A stretch of DNA of 51,913 bases from CAYSLC01 sp964431545 (lineage in GTDB: Bacteria; Desulfobacterota; Desulfobacteria; Desulfobacterales; JAABSP01). The stretch's first letter is position 1. Each line of letters starts with the position of its first letter. Positions 16,180-25,778 of this stretch are shown here, one piece after another. The translations under genes were made by a program, and so were the position numbers. The notes under the pieces were generated by a model. The model was not told the origin of the DNA. It did not search any database and saw nothing but the letters and a program-made list of their open reading frames with translations. The stretch is from assembly GCA_964431545.1 (NCBI GenBank), contig CAYSLC010000011.1, positions 1 to 51,913 of the forward strand, read 5' to 3'.

Positions 16180-17211
16180 TCAGGAGGCGTCCAGCTCGTC
16201 CTTGAGGTCCCGGGTCATGAGTCGCCCCACCGCCTCCCGGGGGGAGGCGTCCTCGTGGAGGATCCGGTGGATCTCCTCGGTGATGGGCATCTCCACCCCC
16301 ACCGAGCGGGAGAGGTTGTGGACCGATTTCGCCGTCTTGACCCCCTCGGCCACCATGCGCATCTCGGAGAGGATCTCCTTGAGGGTCTTGCCCTCTCCGA
16401 TCTTTTTACCCACGGTGTGGTTCCGGCTGAGATCCCCGGTGCAGGTGAGGATCAGGTCCCCCACGCCGGCGAGGCCCGTGAAGGTGCGGGGGTTGGCCCC
16501 CATCCGCACCCCGAGCCGGCGGATCTCGGTCAGCCCCCGGGTGATCAGGGCGGCCCGGGTGTTGAGCCCCAGGCCGAGGCCGTCGATGATACCGGCGGCG
16601 ATGGCGATGACGTTTTTCACCGATCCCCCGAGTTCCACGCCCACCGGATCATCGTTTGTGTACACCCGAAAGGCGGGGGTGGAGAAGACCTTCTGGACCC
16701 GCCGGGCCGTCTCGGGGGACCTCGAGGCGGCGGCCACCGCGGTGGGGACGAGCCGGGCCACCTCCTTGGCGAAGCTGGGGCCGGACAGGATCGCCAGCCG
16801 GTCCCCGGACAGGGCCAGGGTCTCCGCCAGCACCTGCGACATGGTGTGGTAGGTGTGGTTCTCGATCCCCTTGGAGGCCGAGACCACCACCGACGCGGGG
16901 TGGAGGTGGGGGGCCATCCTGGTGGTGATCTCCCGCATGACGTGGGAGGGGACCACGATGAGCACCAGATCCTTTCCCGCCACAACCTCCCCCAGGTCGT
17001 TGGAGGGGACCAGGTTGGGGGGCAGGGCCACCCCGGGCAGGAAGATCCGGTTCTCCCGCTCCGCCAGAATCGCCTCCCCGACCTCGGTCTCATAGGCCCA
17101 CAGATCCACGGGATACCCCTTGAGAGCCAACAGGTTGGCCAGGGCCGTCCCCCAGCTCCCGGCGCCCACCACGCCGATCCGGAACGATTCGACTCTTTTC
17201 TCCTGTTCCAT
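16180..17211 (-). CDS. gpsA: Glycerol-3-phosphate dehydrogenase [NAD(P)+]
   Basis: 343 aa. N-terminal Rossmann motif GAGSWGTALA (about 16-25), followed by the family hallmarks KGIE, SGPSFAKEV, the GSVKNVIAIAAGI block with the catalytic Lys, and NTRAALITRGL. The enzyme makes sn-glycerol-3-phosphate for phospholipid synthesis in the cytoplasm. Its ATG directly abuts the gyrA stop codon, so its ribosome site lies in the gyrA tail. Length is normal. Confidence 0.97.
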   Translation of the reverse strand: MEQEKRVESFRIGVVGAGSWGTALANLLALKGYPVDLWAYETEVGEAILAERENRIFLPGVALPPNLVPSNDLGEVVAGKDLVLIVVPSHVMREITTRMAPHLHPASVVVSASKGIENHTYHTMSQVLAETLALSGDRLAILSGPSFAKEVARLVPTAVAAASRSPETARRVQKVFSTPAFRVYTNDDPVGVELGGSVKNVIAIAAGIIDGLGLGLNTRAALITRGLTEIRRLGVRMGANPRTFTGLAGVGDLILTCTGDLSRNHTVGKKIGEGKTLKEILSEMRMVAEGVKTAKSVHNLSRSVGVEMPITEEIHRILHEDASPREAVGRLMTRDLKDELDAS

Positions 17212-19755
17212 CTACTGGTCCTCCTCGTCGTCTCCCGCTTCCAGGTCCCGGTCCTCCGCGTCCGTTTCGTCCACCGCCTCCGGTACGTCCGCTTCGTCCG
17301 CCGAGAGGTCCTCCTCCCCGGGCTCCTCCTTCTCCGCCAGGCGGGCGGCGCCCACCACCCGTTCCCTCGACTCCAGGTCCATGAGCTTCACCCCCTGGGT
17401 GTTCCGGCTGATGATGGAGAGGCCCCTCACCGGAAACCGGATGATCTTGCCGATGTCGGTCATGAGCATCAGGTCATCATCATCGTCCACCAGGAGCAGG
17501 GAGACCACCTTGCCGTTCCTGGCGCTGGTCTTGATGGTGATCACTCCCTTGCCCCCCCGCCGCTGGAGGGGGTACTCCTCGATGGCGGTCCGCTTTCCGT
17601 AGCCGTTCTCGGTGGCGGTGAAGAGGCTGTGCCCCTCCTTGAAGACCTCCATCCCCACCAGGATGTCGCCGGCGGAGAGGCTCATCCCCCGGACCCCTTG
17701 GGCGGCCCGGGCCACGGACCGGACGTCCGATTCCAAAAACCGGACCGATTTGCCCGACGCGGAGCCTAGAAGGACGTTCATGGATCCGTCGGTGATCCGG
17801 GCGGCGATCAGCTCGTCGCCGGACACCAGGTTGAGGGCGATGATCCCCCCCACCCGGGGCCGGCTGTAGGCCATCAGGTCCGTCTTCTTCACCAGCCCCC
17901 CGCGGGTGGCCATGATGATGAAGCCGCCGGGCTCGAAGTTCGGCACGTTGAGAACCGTGGTGAGCCGTTCGTCTTTGCCGAACTCCAGCAGGTTGACGAT
18001 GGCCTTGCCCCGGCTGGCCGGACTCGCCTGGGGGATGTCGTAGACCTTGCACCAGTAGACCCGTCCCAGGTTGGTGAAAAAGAGGAAGGTGTGGTGGGTG
18101 GAGGCGACGAAGACGTGGGCCACGAAGTCCTCGTCCTTGGTGCCCATGGCCGTGCGGCCCTTGCCTCCCCGGCGCTGGCTCTGGTAGAGGGTGATGGGGT
18201 TGCGTTTGATGTAGCCGTTGTTGGAGATGGTGACCACCATGTCCTCTTCGGCGATCATGTCCTCGATGGTCAGCTCCCGGCTCGATTCGACGATGTGGGT
18301 CCGGCGGTCGTCCCCGAACTCCTCCTGGATGGCGGTCAGCTCCTCCTTGATCAGATTGAGGACGATCTGTTCGCTGCCCAGGATCTCCCGGTACCATGCG
18401 ATGTCCTTGAGGATGTTCTCGTACTCCTCCAGGATCTTCTCCTGCTCCAGGCCGGTGAGCCGGTGGAGGCGCATGTCGAGGATGGCCTGGGCCTGGACCG
18501 CCGAGAGGCCGAACCGGTCCATGAGGCCGGCCTTGGCCTCCTGGGGGGTCTTGGAGGCCCGGATCAGGGCCACCACGTCGTCGAGGTTCTCCAGGGCGAT
18601 CTTGAGGCCCTCGAGGATATGGGCCCGCTCCTCGGCCTTGCGCAGGTCGTAGCGGGTCCGTCGGATGATGATCTCCTTGCGGTGGCGGACGAAGTGCTCC
18701 AGGAGTTCCTTGAAGGTGAAGAGCTGGGGCCGGCCGTTCAAGACCCCCAGGAAGTTGATGCCGAAGCTCACCTCCATCTGGGTGTGCTTGAAGAGCTGAT
18801 TGATCACCACCCCGGAGATCTGGTCCTTCTTGAGGCCGATGGCGATGCGCATGCCCCGGCGGTCCGACTCGTCCCGGACGTACCGGATCCCCTCGATCTG
18901 CTTCTCCTTGACCAGCTGGGCGATCTTCTCGATGAGCTTCGACTTGTTGACCTGGTAGGGAAGCTCGGTGACGGCGATGGTCTCCATGCCCCCCCTGGGG
19001 TCCTCCTCCACCTCGGCCTTGGCCCGGATCCGGATGATCCCCCGGCCGGTCATGTAGGCGTCCCTTATCCCCTGGGAGCCGTAGATGATCCCGGCGGTGG
19101 GGAAATCGGGGCCCGGTACCAGCTCCAAGAGGTCCCGGCCGGTGATCTCCGGATGATCGATCACCGCCTTGACCGCCTCGATGATCTCCGTGAGATTGTG
19201 GGGGGGGATGTTGGTGGCCATGCCCACGGCGATCCCCGAGGAGCCGTTGACCAAAAGGGAGGGGACCTTGGCCGGGAGGACCGAGGGTTCCGTCAGGGAC
19301 TCGTCGTAGTTGGGGACGAAGTCGACGGTCTCCTTGTCGAGATCCTCCAGCATCTGGTGGGCGATCTTGGCCATGCGGATCTCGGTGTACCGCATGGCGG
19401 CCGGCGGGTCGCCGTCGATGGAGCCGAAATTGCCCTGGCCGTCCACGAAGGGGTAGCGAAGGGAGAAGCCCTGGGCCATCCGGACGATGGTGTCGTAGAC
19501 GGCGCTGTCGCCGTGGGGATGGTACTTACCGATGACGTCGCCGACGATGCGGGCCGACTTCTTGTAGGGCTTGTTCCAGTCGTTTTTCAGCTCCCGCATG
19601 GCGAACAGGACGCGGCGGTGCACCGGCTTGAGGCCGTCGCGCACGTCCGGCAGCGCCCGCCCGATGATCACGCTCATGGCGTAGTCGAGATAGGAGCGTT
19701 TCATCTCGCTCTCGATGCTGATCTCGGGGAGTCTGTCCATCTGGGTTACGTCCAT
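17212..19755 (-). CDS. gyrA: DNA gyrase subunit A
   Basis: 847 aa, normal length. The catalytic Tyr is Tyr123 in AAMRYTE. The quinolone-region residues equivalent to E. coli Ser83 and Asp87 are present as Ser84 and Asp88 (HGDSAVYDT), the susceptible form. The C-terminal DNA-wrapping beta-pinwheel carries the GyrA box QRRGGKG (in QSQRRGGKG), which marks gyrase rather than ParC, with a second QRRGGKG later. The tail is acidic (EEDLSADEADVPEAVDET). It lies 52 nt downstream of the AI-2E-family gene and directly upstream of gpsA. gyrB is not in this window. Confidence 0.98.
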   Translation of the reverse strand: MDVTQMDRLPEISIESEMKRSYLDYAMSVIIGRALPDVRDGLKPVHRRVLFAMRELKNDWNKPYKKSARIVGDVIGKYHPHGDSAVYDTIVRMAQGFSLRYPFVDGQGNFGSIDGDPPAAMRYTEIRMAKIAHQMLEDLDKETVDFVPNYDESLTEPSVLPAKVPSLLVNGSSGIAVGMATNIPPHNLTEIIEAVKAVIDHPEITGRDLLELVPGPDFPTAGIIYGSQGIRDAYMTGRGIIRIRAKAEVEEDPRGGMETIAVTELPYQVNKSKLIEKIAQLVKEKQIEGIRYVRDESDRRGMRIAIGLKKDQISGVVINQLFKHTQMEVSFGINFLGVLNGRPQLFTFKELLEHFVRHRKEIIIRRTRYDLRKAEERAHILEGLKIALENLDDVVALIRASKTPQEAKAGLMDRFGLSAVQAQAILDMRLHRLTGLEQEKILEEYENILKDIAWYREILGSEQIVLNLIKEELTAIQEEFGDDRRTHIVESSRELTIEDMIAEEDMVVTISNNGYIKRNPITLYQSQRRGGKGRTAMGTKDEDFVAHVFVASTHHTFLFFTNLGRVYWCKVYDIPQASPASRGKAIVNLLEFGKDERLTTVLNVPNFEPGGFIIMATRGGLVKKTDLMAYSRPRVGGIIALNLVSGDELIAARITDGSMNVLLGSASGKSVRFLESDVRSVARAAQGVRGMSLSAGDILVGMEVFKEGHSLFTATENGYGKRTAIEEYPLQRRGGKGVITIKTSARNGKVVSLLLVDDDDDLMLMTDIGKIIRFPVRGLSIISRNTQGVKLMDLESRERVVGAARLAEKEEPGEEDLSADEADVPEAVDETDAEDRDLEAGDDEEDQ

Positions 19756-19807
19756 AGTGGGTCCATTCGCTGGGGGGTGGATAAAGGGTATTCGCCGGCG
19801 ATCCCCG

Positions 19808-20896
19808 TCAATCGGCCGCCGGCGGTTTCACCAGGTTCTGGTAGCTGGTGTGGTAGATGTCCGTCAGGGTCAGGAAGGCGGTGACCACCAGGGGGCCGTA
19901 GAGGATCCCCAGGATGCCGAAGAGGTTCAAGCCGCCGAGGATGGCCAGAAACACCAGCAGGGTGTGCATCCGGACCTTCTTGCCCACCAGCTTCGGCTTG
20001 AGGAGGTACTCCACGCCGCCGGACAGGAGCACGTAGAGCACGACCAGGCTGATCCCGGCGATGATCCGGCCCTTCAAAAAGAGGTAGAGGGCCGCCGGCA
20101 GGAAGACCAGTCCGATGCCGAGGATGGGGAGGAAGGCCAAGAGCGCCATGATGGCCGCCCAGAGGAAGGCCGACTTGAGTCCGAACAGGGCGAAGACGAT
20201 TCCCCCGGCCGCCCCCTGGAGGAGGCCGCAGAGGCCGTTTCCCACCAGGATGGCCCCGGCCATCTCCTTGAATTTGCCGAAGAGCTTTTCGTCCTGGTCC
20301 TTGGGCAGGGGCGAGAGGTCCACGATGAAGTCGATGAGCCGGTCCCCGTCCATGAGCAGATAGTAGATCACCAGGAGCATGAAAAGAAAGTTGATTATAA
20401 ATTTCAATATGTTGGAAGCAATGGCGTTGGCCTGTTCGTAGAGGAAGAGCCCCACCGCCCGGCCGATCTCCGGAATCGCCTGTTTGAAGGTCTCCCCGTC
20501 CACCCGGACGTTGACGGTGGAGAGGACCGAATTGGCGGTTTCCAACAGGCGGCTGTCCTGGAGAAGCTCCTGGATGTGGTTCCGCAGGCCCACGCCCCGG
20601 GCCATCAGATACAGGTCGTACGCCTCCTTGGAAAGGATCCCCACGAACAGGACGATGGGGATGAACAGCACCAGGAAAATGATCCCGCAAGTGACCACCG
20701 ACGCGGCGGAGCGCCTCATCCTCGCCTCGAAAAAAGCATGGATCGGCTTGAACAGCCCCGTCACCACCGCCGCCACCACGAAGATGGACAGAAACGGCAG
20801 CAACAGCCACCCCAGCATAAAGCAGGAAGCGAGAAAGACCCCGAGGAAAAACCAGAAGATGGCGTTGCGGGAAGCTTCTTGCGGCACTGGCGCCAC
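19808..20896 (-). CDS. AI-2E family transporter
   Basis: 362-aa polytopic membrane protein. Paired N-terminal helices (about 12-55), a helix near 70-90, a soluble middle (about 100-170), then five C-terminal helices with the family motifs LPILGIGLVFLPAALYLF and PKLVGKKVRMHTLLVFLAILGGL. The family includes TqsA-like exporters and Na+/H+ antiporters, so the substrate cannot be assigned. The start is uncertain: the GTG at 20896 has no convincing ribosome site, and a second GTG lies three codons later. It is upstream of gyrA on the same strand. Confidence 0.88.
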   Translation of the reverse strand: MAPVPQEASRNAIFWFFLGVFLASCFMLGWLLLPFLSIFVVAAVVTGLFKPIHAFFEARMRRSAASVVTCGIIFLVLFIPIVLFVGILSKEAYDLYLMARGVGLRNHIQELLQDSRLLETANSVLSTVNVRVDGETFKQAIPEIGRAVGLFLYEQANAIASNILKFIINFLFMLLVIYYLLMDGDRLIDFIVDLSPLPKDQDEKLFGKFKEMAGAILVGNGLCGLLQGAAGGIVFALFGLKSAFLWAAIMALLAFLPILGIGLVFLPAALYLFLKGRIIAGISLVVLYVLLSGGVEYLLKPKLVGKKVRMHTLLVFLAILGGLNLFGILGILYGPLVVTAFLTLTDIYHTSYQNLVKPPAAD

Positions 20897-21121
20897 CGGT
20901 GTCGTTGTGGCCCGCGGCCCGCCGGGATCGGCGCCGGCGGCGCCACAAAAAGACGACGCGCCCCGGTATCCGGCGGATCACGGCGGATTCGCTCCGGGGA
21001 TCCTCCGGTCGACGGAGATCCGGAAATCGGACGCCTTCAAACGACCCGTCCCCGCCGGACGGGTGCCGGGGGGGACGGTGGTGCGTGCCGAAAGCCGTGG
21101 CGGGTCGGTCCGGACGGGAAG
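20897..21121. other. Intergenic region without a recognised gene
   Basis: 225 bp, GC-rich. No convincing gene on either strand. It contains the 16-mer CGGATCACGGCGGATT (20974-20989), which differs by one base from a copy at 11471-11486 in another intergenic region. No clear promoter for the AI-2E gene was seen. Confidence 0.4.
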
Positions 21122-21280
21122 TTACCTGCTGATCACGCCGCCCGCGGTGATCAACAGGAGGACCTCATAGACGGCCAGCGCCGCGTAGCTCCCATTGAAG
21201 ACCGCGTAAACGACGCCGCCGCCGACGATGGCCGGCACGCCAAAGACCACCAAGATGCCCAATCTTCTGCTGATGCTCAT
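21122..21280 (-). CDS. 52-aa membrane peptide
   Basis: A very small protein: MSISRRLGI followed by two predicted membrane helices separated by a short polar turn at about residue 28 (ILVVFGVPAIVGGGVVYAVF and YAALAVYEVLLLITAGGVI). The ATG at 21280 is chosen because GAGGAGAGG lies 7 nt upstream and a near-consensus promoter precedes it. The longer frame to 21352 would start inside that promoter. Function unknown; the size and Gly-rich helices are like small membrane-complex or stress peptides. Confidence 0.65.
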   Translation of the reverse strand: MSISRRLGILVVFGVPAIVGGGVVYAVFNGSYAALAVYEVLLLITAGGVISR

Positions 21281-21350
21281 CTCCTGACCTCTCCTCGTTT
21301 CGATGTTGGTTCGGATCTCCGGTGAGGAGTCTGCCCCCCGAAAAACCGGC

Positions 21351-21379
21351 ATTATAGGGAAAAATCTTTATGCTGGCAA
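21351..21379 (-). promoter_or_regulatory. Near-consensus promoter for the 52-aa membrane peptide
   Basis: On the minus strand TTGCCA (21379-21374), a 17-bp spacer and TATAAT (21356-21351), predicting a start near 21344 and a leader of about 64 nt. Confidence 0.7.
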
Positions 21380-21391
21380 TGGAAAAACGGA

Positions 21392-22678
<1,287 letters not shown>

Positions 22679-22753
22679 TGTCCGTTATCCTCCAGGTCTC
22701 GCGGTTGGCCGTTTCCGGATGGGGCGGGGACCGGAGACGGCGGGGGATTTCTC

Positions 22754-22782
22754 TTAACAAACCAAGAAAATATGAATATCAT
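22754..22782 (+). promoter_or_regulatory. Promoter for the NRDE-family gene
   Basis: TTAACA (22754-22759), a 17-bp spacer and TATCAT (22777-22782), each hexamer five of six to consensus. The predicted start near 22789 gives a short leader to the ATG at 22815. Confidence 0.65.
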
Positions 22783-22801
22783 GGGAGCGCGGACGGGTCA
22801 A
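22773..22801 (-). promoter_or_regulatory. Candidate promoter for the thiolase gene
   Basis: On the minus strand TTGACC (22801-22796), a 17-bp spacer and TATTCA (22778-22773). The -10 is weak. The element overlaps the divergent NRDE promoter, so the two could compete. Confidence 0.4.
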
Positions 22802-22814
22802 TGGAGAGTCGAAA

Positions 22815-23597
22815 ATGTGTCTGATTATTTTTTCCTATGCCGACCATCCCCGGTACCGGCTCGCGGTGGCCGCCAACCGGGACGAGTTCCGCCGACGGCC
22901 CGCGCGGCCGGTCCACTTCTGGCCGGACGCCCCCGAAATTCTGGCGGGACGGGACCTGACGGGCGGAGGAACCTGGATGGGAGTGAGCCGGTCGGGGCGG
23001 TTCGCCGCCCTCACCAACTTTCGGGACCCCGGATCCGTCCGGAAGGACGGCCCTTCCCGGGGGGATCTGGTAACCGAGTTTCTCCGTTCGGATCTCCCCG
23101 CCCGGGACTGCATCCGGACGATCTCCGGGGACCGCCGTTACAACGGATTCAATCTTCTCGCCTTCGACGGTTCGGCCCTCTGCTACTACGGCGACCGGGA
23201 CGGGGAGGTCCGGCGAGTCTCCCCGGGCCTCCACGGTCTGAGCAACCATCTCCTCGACACCCCCTGGCCCAAGGTGGAGCGGGCCGAGGCGGCCCTCTCC
23301 GCCCCCCTGGCCGAGAACCCCGTCGATCCGGAGGCCCTCTTCCGGGTCCTCTCCGACCGGTCCCGGCCCCCGGACGAGCGCCTGCCGGACACCGGCATGG
23401 GCCTGGCCTGGGAGCGGCTCCTCTCCCCCATCTTCATCGCCGGCGATCTCTACGGCACCCGCTGCGCCTCCGTGGTGCTGATCTCCCATTCCGGAAAGGT
23501 CGACTTTTGGGAGCGGACCTTCGTCCGGGTCCCGGAGGGGGTCGTGGCCGCCGGGACCCGGCGGTTCGAGATTCCGCCGGCCCACGGAGAAACCTAG
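22815..23597 (+). CDS. NRDE family (TANGO2-like) protein
   Basis: 260 aa, opening with MCLIIFSY and the AANRDEF signature (about 19-25). The rest matches the NRDE/TANGO2 family: GRDLTGGGTWMGV, LTNFRDP, GLSNHLLDTPWPKV, and a late YGTRCASVVLI. TANGO2 relatives have been linked to heme trafficking and lipid homeostasis in eukaryotes; the bacterial role is unproven. N-terminal Cys2 suggests an Ntn-hydrolase-like arrangement, which is an inference. GGAGAG lies 6 nt before the ATG. It converges on the end of the LPS operon. Confidence 0.9.
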   Translation: MCLIIFSYADHPRYRLAVAANRDEFRRRPARPVHFWPDAPEILAGRDLTGGGTWMGVSRSGRFAALTNFRDPGSVRKDGPSRGDLVTEFLRSDLPARDCIRTISGDRRYNGFNLLAFDGSALCYYGDRDGEVRRVSPGLHGLSNHLLDTPWPKVERAEAALSAPLAENPVDPEALFRVLSDRSRPPDERLPDTGMGLAWERLLSPIFIAGDLYGTRCASVVLISHSGKVDFWERTFVRVPEGVVAAGTRRFEIPPAHGET

Positions 23598-23613
23598 CCC
23601 CGGAACCCTCCGA

Positions 23614-23655
23614 CGCACCGGCTCCCGCCGGCCGGCATCCGGTTTGTCCGGTGCG
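23614..23655. terminator. Hairpin between convergent NRDE and LPS genes
   Basis: Inverted repeat CGCACCGG (23614-23621) / CCGGTGCG (23648-23655) with a 26-nt loop that itself contains CCGGCCGG. There is no T-run on either side, so it is at best a weak or factor-assisted bidirectional terminator. Confidence 0.35.
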
Positions 23656-23670
23656 CCCTCGGTGTTTCGG

Positions 23671-24588
23671 TCAGCGCCGCCGTCGCAGGATCGCCGCGGC
23701 CGCCCGGAGGAGGTACTTGGGGTGGTACCGGAGCCACCGGTTTCCCAGGATCGCGGTGCGCCAGTGGTGGAGGTATTCGGAGGGCAGGCCGCTTCTCCAG
23801 GCGGCCTTGGCCAGGTGGAGGTGCTCCCGGGCGAAGACGCGGTCCTGGAAGGCCATGAGGTCGGGCCGCTCCTCCTCCATGGCCTGGAAAAAGAGGTTCA
23901 GGTGGCGGGTTCCCTGGGCCAGGAGCCGCCGGGCGTCGTCCCGGGCCCGGACCCCGGGATGGCGACGGTGTCGGGCCACCACCCGGTCCACGAAGCAGAA
24001 CCTGTAGCGCGCCGCGATCCGGAGGTGGAGATAGAGATCTTCCTTGAGCCGGAGTTCCTCGGGATAGCCGCCGATCTCCCAGAGGACCGATTTCCGGACC
24101 AGGAAGGCGCCGGTACGGACCACGTTCCGGAAGAGGAGATCGGGCAAAAGGTCCCCGTCGGGGTGGGGCGTCGACCGGCCCCGGATCGGATTGAGGTTCC
24201 GGTCGCAGGGGATCTTGATGCCGTAGGCGGCCCCCCACCGCCGGGACTCGGCCTCCCGCTCCCGGAGGGGGCCGAGCAGGGCGGCCACCCCTTCGGGCTC
24301 CAGCGCGTCGTCCGAGTCGAGGAAGAGGACGTACTCCCCTTCACAGGTGGTCCACCCCAGGTTCCGGGCCGCCGACTGTCCCCGGTTGATGGGCTGCCGG
24401 TGGAGGGTCAGGGGGGCATCCACCGCCTTGAGGGCCTCATAGGTCCCGTCGTCGGAGCCGTCGTCCACCACCACCACTTCCATGGGCCGGTGGGTCTGTT
24501 CCAGGGCGCTCCGGACGGCCGTAAGGACGTAGTCCCTCCGGTTGTGGACCGGGATCACGACGCTCACCTGGGGGAGGGGATCGGTCAT
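23671..24588 (-). CDS. Family 2 glycosyltransferase
   Basis: 305 aa, GT-A fold. N-terminal SVVIPVHNRRDYV, the VVVDDGSDDGT loop (about 37-47), RGQSAARNLG, and the metal-binding DSDD (about 91-94). The C-terminus is basic and helical. It would transfer an activated sugar at the cytoplasmic membrane face during LPS core or O-antigen synthesis. It is the last gene of the nine-gene LPS run; its ATG overlaps the preceding stop by 4 nt. Specificity unknown. Confidence 0.92.
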   Translation of the reverse strand: MTDPLPQVSVVIPVHNRRDYVLTAVRSALEQTHRPMEVVVVDDGSDDGTYEALKAVDAPLTLHRQPINRGQSAARNLGWTTCEGEYVLFLDSDDALEPEGVAALLGPLREREAESRRWGAAYGIKIPCDRNLNPIRGRSTPHPDGDLLPDLLFRNVVRTGAFLVRKSVLWEIGGYPEELRLKEDLYLHLRIAARYRFCFVDRVVARHRRHPGVRARDDARRLLAQGTRHLNLFFQAMEEERPDLMAFQDRVFAREHLHLAKAAWRSGLPSEYLHHWRTAILGNRWLRYHPKYLLRAAAAILRRRR

Positions 24589-25778
24589 GGGACGCCCCTT
24601 CGGTTCCGGCCATCGGCGGCCGGTTCGGGCTCCAAGGTCCCGGCAAAGCCGAGGAGCCGGCGGGCCCGGTTCTTCCAGGAAAGTACCCGGGCCCGGCGGG
24701 CGGCCCGGCGGGCGTACTCCCGATAAGTTTCCGGATCATCCAACAGGCGAAGGGCCGCGTCGGCGAATGCATCCGGGTCGTCCGGGGGGATGTGAATCCC
24801 GGCGTCTCCGGTCACCTCCCGCACCGACGGCAGGTCGCTGCCGATGGCGGGCAGTCCGTGGGAGAGGTAATCGAGGGCCTTGACCGGGCAGGTCAGGTAG
24901 CGGTTGTAGTAGGTGTCCCGGAGCATCACCACCCCGACACTGGCCCGGTCGGCCAGGATCCGGTGCATCTCCTCGGGCGGGAGGAAGGGGGAGAAGGAGA
25001 CGCATCCGTTCACGCCCATGGCGGCGGCCCTGGCCTCGAGCCGTTCCACCGAGGCGGTCCCGCCCCCCAGAAAGAGGGTTCGGACGTTTCGATCCGCCAG
25101 GTTTCCGGACGCCCTCAGGAGGAGATCGGCCCCCTTGTCCCCGTGCACCCGGCCCACGTAGACGAGGGTCCGCCGGACCCGGCGATCCTCGGGGTCGGCG
25201 ACGGGCCGGGGGATGGTGCCCAGCGGCGCCGCCACGGCGGGAAGGTTCGGGAAGAGCTTCCGGTACCGGTCCCGCTGCGCGGCGGTGATGCAGACGAGGC
25301 CGTCGATCCGGGGCAGGAAGAGCCGCTCCAGGAGCCACTCCCGGATGTGGCGGGATTTTTTCCGCTCCACCCAGGAGAGGTCGGCATAGAGATCGTGGAG
25401 TTCGTAGAATCCCCGCACCGGGAGCCGCCGGCGCAGCCCCGGCAGGGACCGGAGGAACCCCGACTCCCGGGTGAAGACGGCCACTTCGTCCCGCCGGGCC
25501 AGGGACCGCACCAGCCGGACCCCGTTCCGGAAGACCGGGAGACTGTAGGTGGACCGGCCCACCCGGAGCCGGGGGATCCGATGGATATAAAGGGTCGGGG
25601 GCGGTTCGATGCCGTAGAATTCCCGCAGGTCGGCCCCGGTATCCGAGGGTTCTCCGGCCCCGATGCACAGGTGGGTCTCGACCCCGAGTCCGGCGAAGGA
25701 GGCGGCGTTACGGACCGCCACGTTGACGATGGGCCCCGGCGTCCGCCAGTCCCGCTTGTTGACCCAGACGACGATCAT
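24585..25778 (-). CDS. Family 4-type glycosyltransferase
   Basis: 397 aa, GT-B fold. The N-terminal domain begins MIVVWVNKRDW. The C-terminal GT4 marks are TLVYVGRVHGDKG (about 215), LFLGGG, a donor-site region CPVKALDYLSHGLPAIGSDLPSVREV (Glu of the E-x7-E type replaced by Lys-Ala-Leu-Asp), and GDAGIHIPPDDP. The start at ATG 25778 overlaps the GT9 stop (ATGA), with a G-rich ribosome site upstream; the frame continues further upstream but only as antisense-like sequence. Probably adds a sugar to the LPS core. Confidence 0.88.
   Translation of the reverse strand: MIVVWVNKRDWRTPGPIVNVAVRNAASFAGLGVETHLCIGAGEPSDTGADLREFYGIEPPPTLYIHRIPRLRVGRSTYSLPVFRNGVRLVRSLARRDEVAVFTRESGFLRSLPGLRRRLPVRGFYELHDLYADLSWVERKKSRHIREWLLERLFLPRIDGLVCITAAQRDRYRKLFPNLPAVAAPLGTIPRPVADPEDRRVRRTLVYVGRVHGDKGADLLLRASGNLADRNVRTLFLGGGTASVERLEARAAAMGVNGCVSFSPFLPPEEMHRILADRASVGVVMLRDTYYNRYLTCPVKALDYLSHGLPAIGSDLPSVREVTGDAGIHIPPDDPDAFADAALRLLDDPETYREYARRAARRARVLSWKNRARRLLGFAGTLEPEPAADGRNRRGVP

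Noticed and set aside
18091..19884. 597-aa plus-strand frame opposite gyrA
   Set aside because: Composed of Asp/Val/Leu/Gly repeats with no motif and entirely antisense to gyrA.
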